From the NCBI GenBank assembly GCA_000437755.1, contig FR900158.1, forward strand, positions 71,103 to 77,544: a stretch of DNA of 6,442 nucleotides, written 5' to 3'. Each line of letters starts with the position of its first letter. Position 1 is the first letter of the stretch. Positions 5,808-6,442 of the stretch are shown here, piece after piece. Position numbers and translations under genes: made by a program. The notes under the pieces were generated by a model. It saw only the letters and a program-made list of their open reading frames with translations. It was not told where the DNA came from and ran no database searches. This stretch comes from Roseburia sp. CAG:303. GTDB lineage: Bacteria > Bacillota > Clostridia > Lachnospirales > Lachnospiraceae.

Positions 5808-6278
5808 GTGCCACGTAAAGGACATACTCAGAAAAGAGAAGTATTAGCAGATCCATTATACAACAACAAGGTAGTTACAAAACTCATCAACAACATCATG
5901 CTTGATGGTAAGAGAGGAGTAGCTCAGAAGATCGTATATGGAGCATTCAGCAGAGTAGAAGAAAAAGCTGGAAAACCGGCATTAGAAGTATTCGAAGAAG
6001 CTATGAACAACGTAATGCCAGTACTTGAAGTAAAGGCAAGACGTATCGGTGGTGCCACATATCAGGTACCTATCGAGGTAAGAGCAGACAGAAGGCAGGC
6101 TTTAGGTCTTCGTTGGTTAACAATGTTTTCTCGTAAGAGAGGCGAAAAGACCATGGAAGAAAGATTAGCAAATGAAATCCTTGATGCTGCTAACAACACT
6201 GGTGCAGCTGTTAAGAGAAAAGAAGACATGCATAAGATGGCAGAAGCGAACAAGGCATTTGCACACTATAGATTCTAG
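5808..6278 (+). CDS. rpsG: 30S ribosomal protein S7
   Basis: A 156-residue S7, the usual bacterial length. S7 is the primary assembly protein of the 16S 3' major domain (small-subunit head) and lines the E-site/mRNA exit region. The N-terminus MPRKGHTQKREVLADPLYNNKVV, the middle NNVMPVLEVKARRIGGATYQVP (67-88), VRADRRQALGLRWL and the C-terminal MAEANKAFAHYRF are all canonical. Translation starts at GTG 5808, fixed by AAGGAGGG at 5793-5800 with 7 nt spacing and by the conserved MPRKG N-terminus. The GTG start with a near-perfect Shine-Dalgarno may help tune or regulate initiation. It lies 207 nt after rpsL and 15 nt before fusA. Confidence 0.99.
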   Translation: MPRKGHTQKREVLADPLYNNKVVTKLINNIMLDGKRGVAQKIVYGAFSRVEEKAGKPALEVFEEAMNNVMPVLEVKARRIGGATYQVPIEVRADRRQALGLRWLTMFSRKRGEKTMEERLANEILDAANNTGAAVKRKEDMHKMAEANKAFAHYRF

Positions 6279-6293
6279 TAAAGGAGAAAAGCT

Positions 6294-6442
6294 ATGGCTG
6301 GAAGAGAATATCCGTTAGAGAGAACCAGAAATATTGGTATTATGGCTCACATCGATGCTGGTAAAACAACATTAACAGAGCGTATCTTATACTATACTGG
6401 TGTTAATCACAAAATCGGTGATACTCATGAAGGTACTGCTAC
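6294..6442 (+). CDS. fusA: Elongation factor G (N-terminal fragment, 3' end outside window)
   Basis: The first 49 codons of the translocation GTPase. The sequence opens MAGREYPLERTRNIGIMAHI and contains the P-loop AHIDAGKTT at residues 18-26, with Lys24 contacting the nucleotide phosphates. It continues LTERILYYTGVNHKIGDTHEG toward switch I. The typical EF-G form of this P-loop and the position directly after rpsG separate it from other translational GTPases. The Shine-Dalgarno AAAGGAG (6280-6286) lies 7 nt before the ATG, and the gap to rpsG is only 15 nt, so the two are cotranscribed. The gene runs off the end of the window and nothing can be said of domains II-V. Confidence 0.97.
   Translation, partial: MAGREYPLERTRNIGIMAHIDAGKTTLTERILYYTGVNHKIGDTHEGTA

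Overview
This window comes from a low-GC Gram-positive anaerobe, most likely a Clostridia/Lachnospiraceae-type gut bacterium. The reasons are an RpoC without the large trigger-loop insertion of Proteobacteria, a Bacillus/Clostridium-type S12 with the extended N-terminal region, strong AGGAGG ribosome binding sites, and A/G-rich coding sequence with many AGA and ATA codons. The taxon is inferred from protein character, not from a database search. Every gene lies on the + strand.

Layout. Bases 1-1660 hold the 3' part of rpoC (RNA polymerase beta'), ending in a strikingly acidic low-complexity tail. Bases 1668-5062 hold four genes that are not part of the textbook rpoBC-str arrangement: a formate/nitrite-type channel (1668-2507), a YitT-family membrane protein (2556-3392), a membrane-anchored SurA-N-like or unknown extracytoplasmic protein (3385-4095), and a leaderless protein of the zinc-dependent phospholipase C family (4109-5062). 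Bases 5080-5108 hold a perfect-consensus housekeeping promoter that restarts transcription for the str operon: rpsL (S12, 5181-5600), rpsG (S7, 5808-6278, GTG start) and the first 49 codons of fusA (EF-G, 6294 to the window edge).

How the parts work together. rpoC, rpsL, rpsG and fusA encode core transcription and translation machinery and are commonly adjacent in bacteria. Here four metabolism or envelope genes sit between rpoC and rpsL. The channel gene starts only 7 nt after the rpoC stop with no convincing Shine-Dalgarno, so it probably rides on rpoBC transcription and perhaps on translational coupling. A terminator-like hairpin after it also buries the ribosome binding site of the YitT gene, which makes a natural control point for the last three genes. 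An exact extended -10 promoter-like sequence near the 3' end of the YitT gene may drive the last two. No intrinsic terminator is visible between the phospholipase-family gene and the rpsL promoter. The 207-nt rpsL-rpsG gap contains several small, partly mutually exclusive hairpins, where S7 autoregulation is known to act in E. coli.

I see no RNA genes, CRISPR arrays, insertion sequences, attachment sites or broken genes. No clearly undescribed system is present. The best leads are the RpoC acidic tail, the dual-role hairpin before the YitT gene, the four-gene insertion itself, and the leaderless phospholipase-family protein with nearly all of the family's metal ligands.
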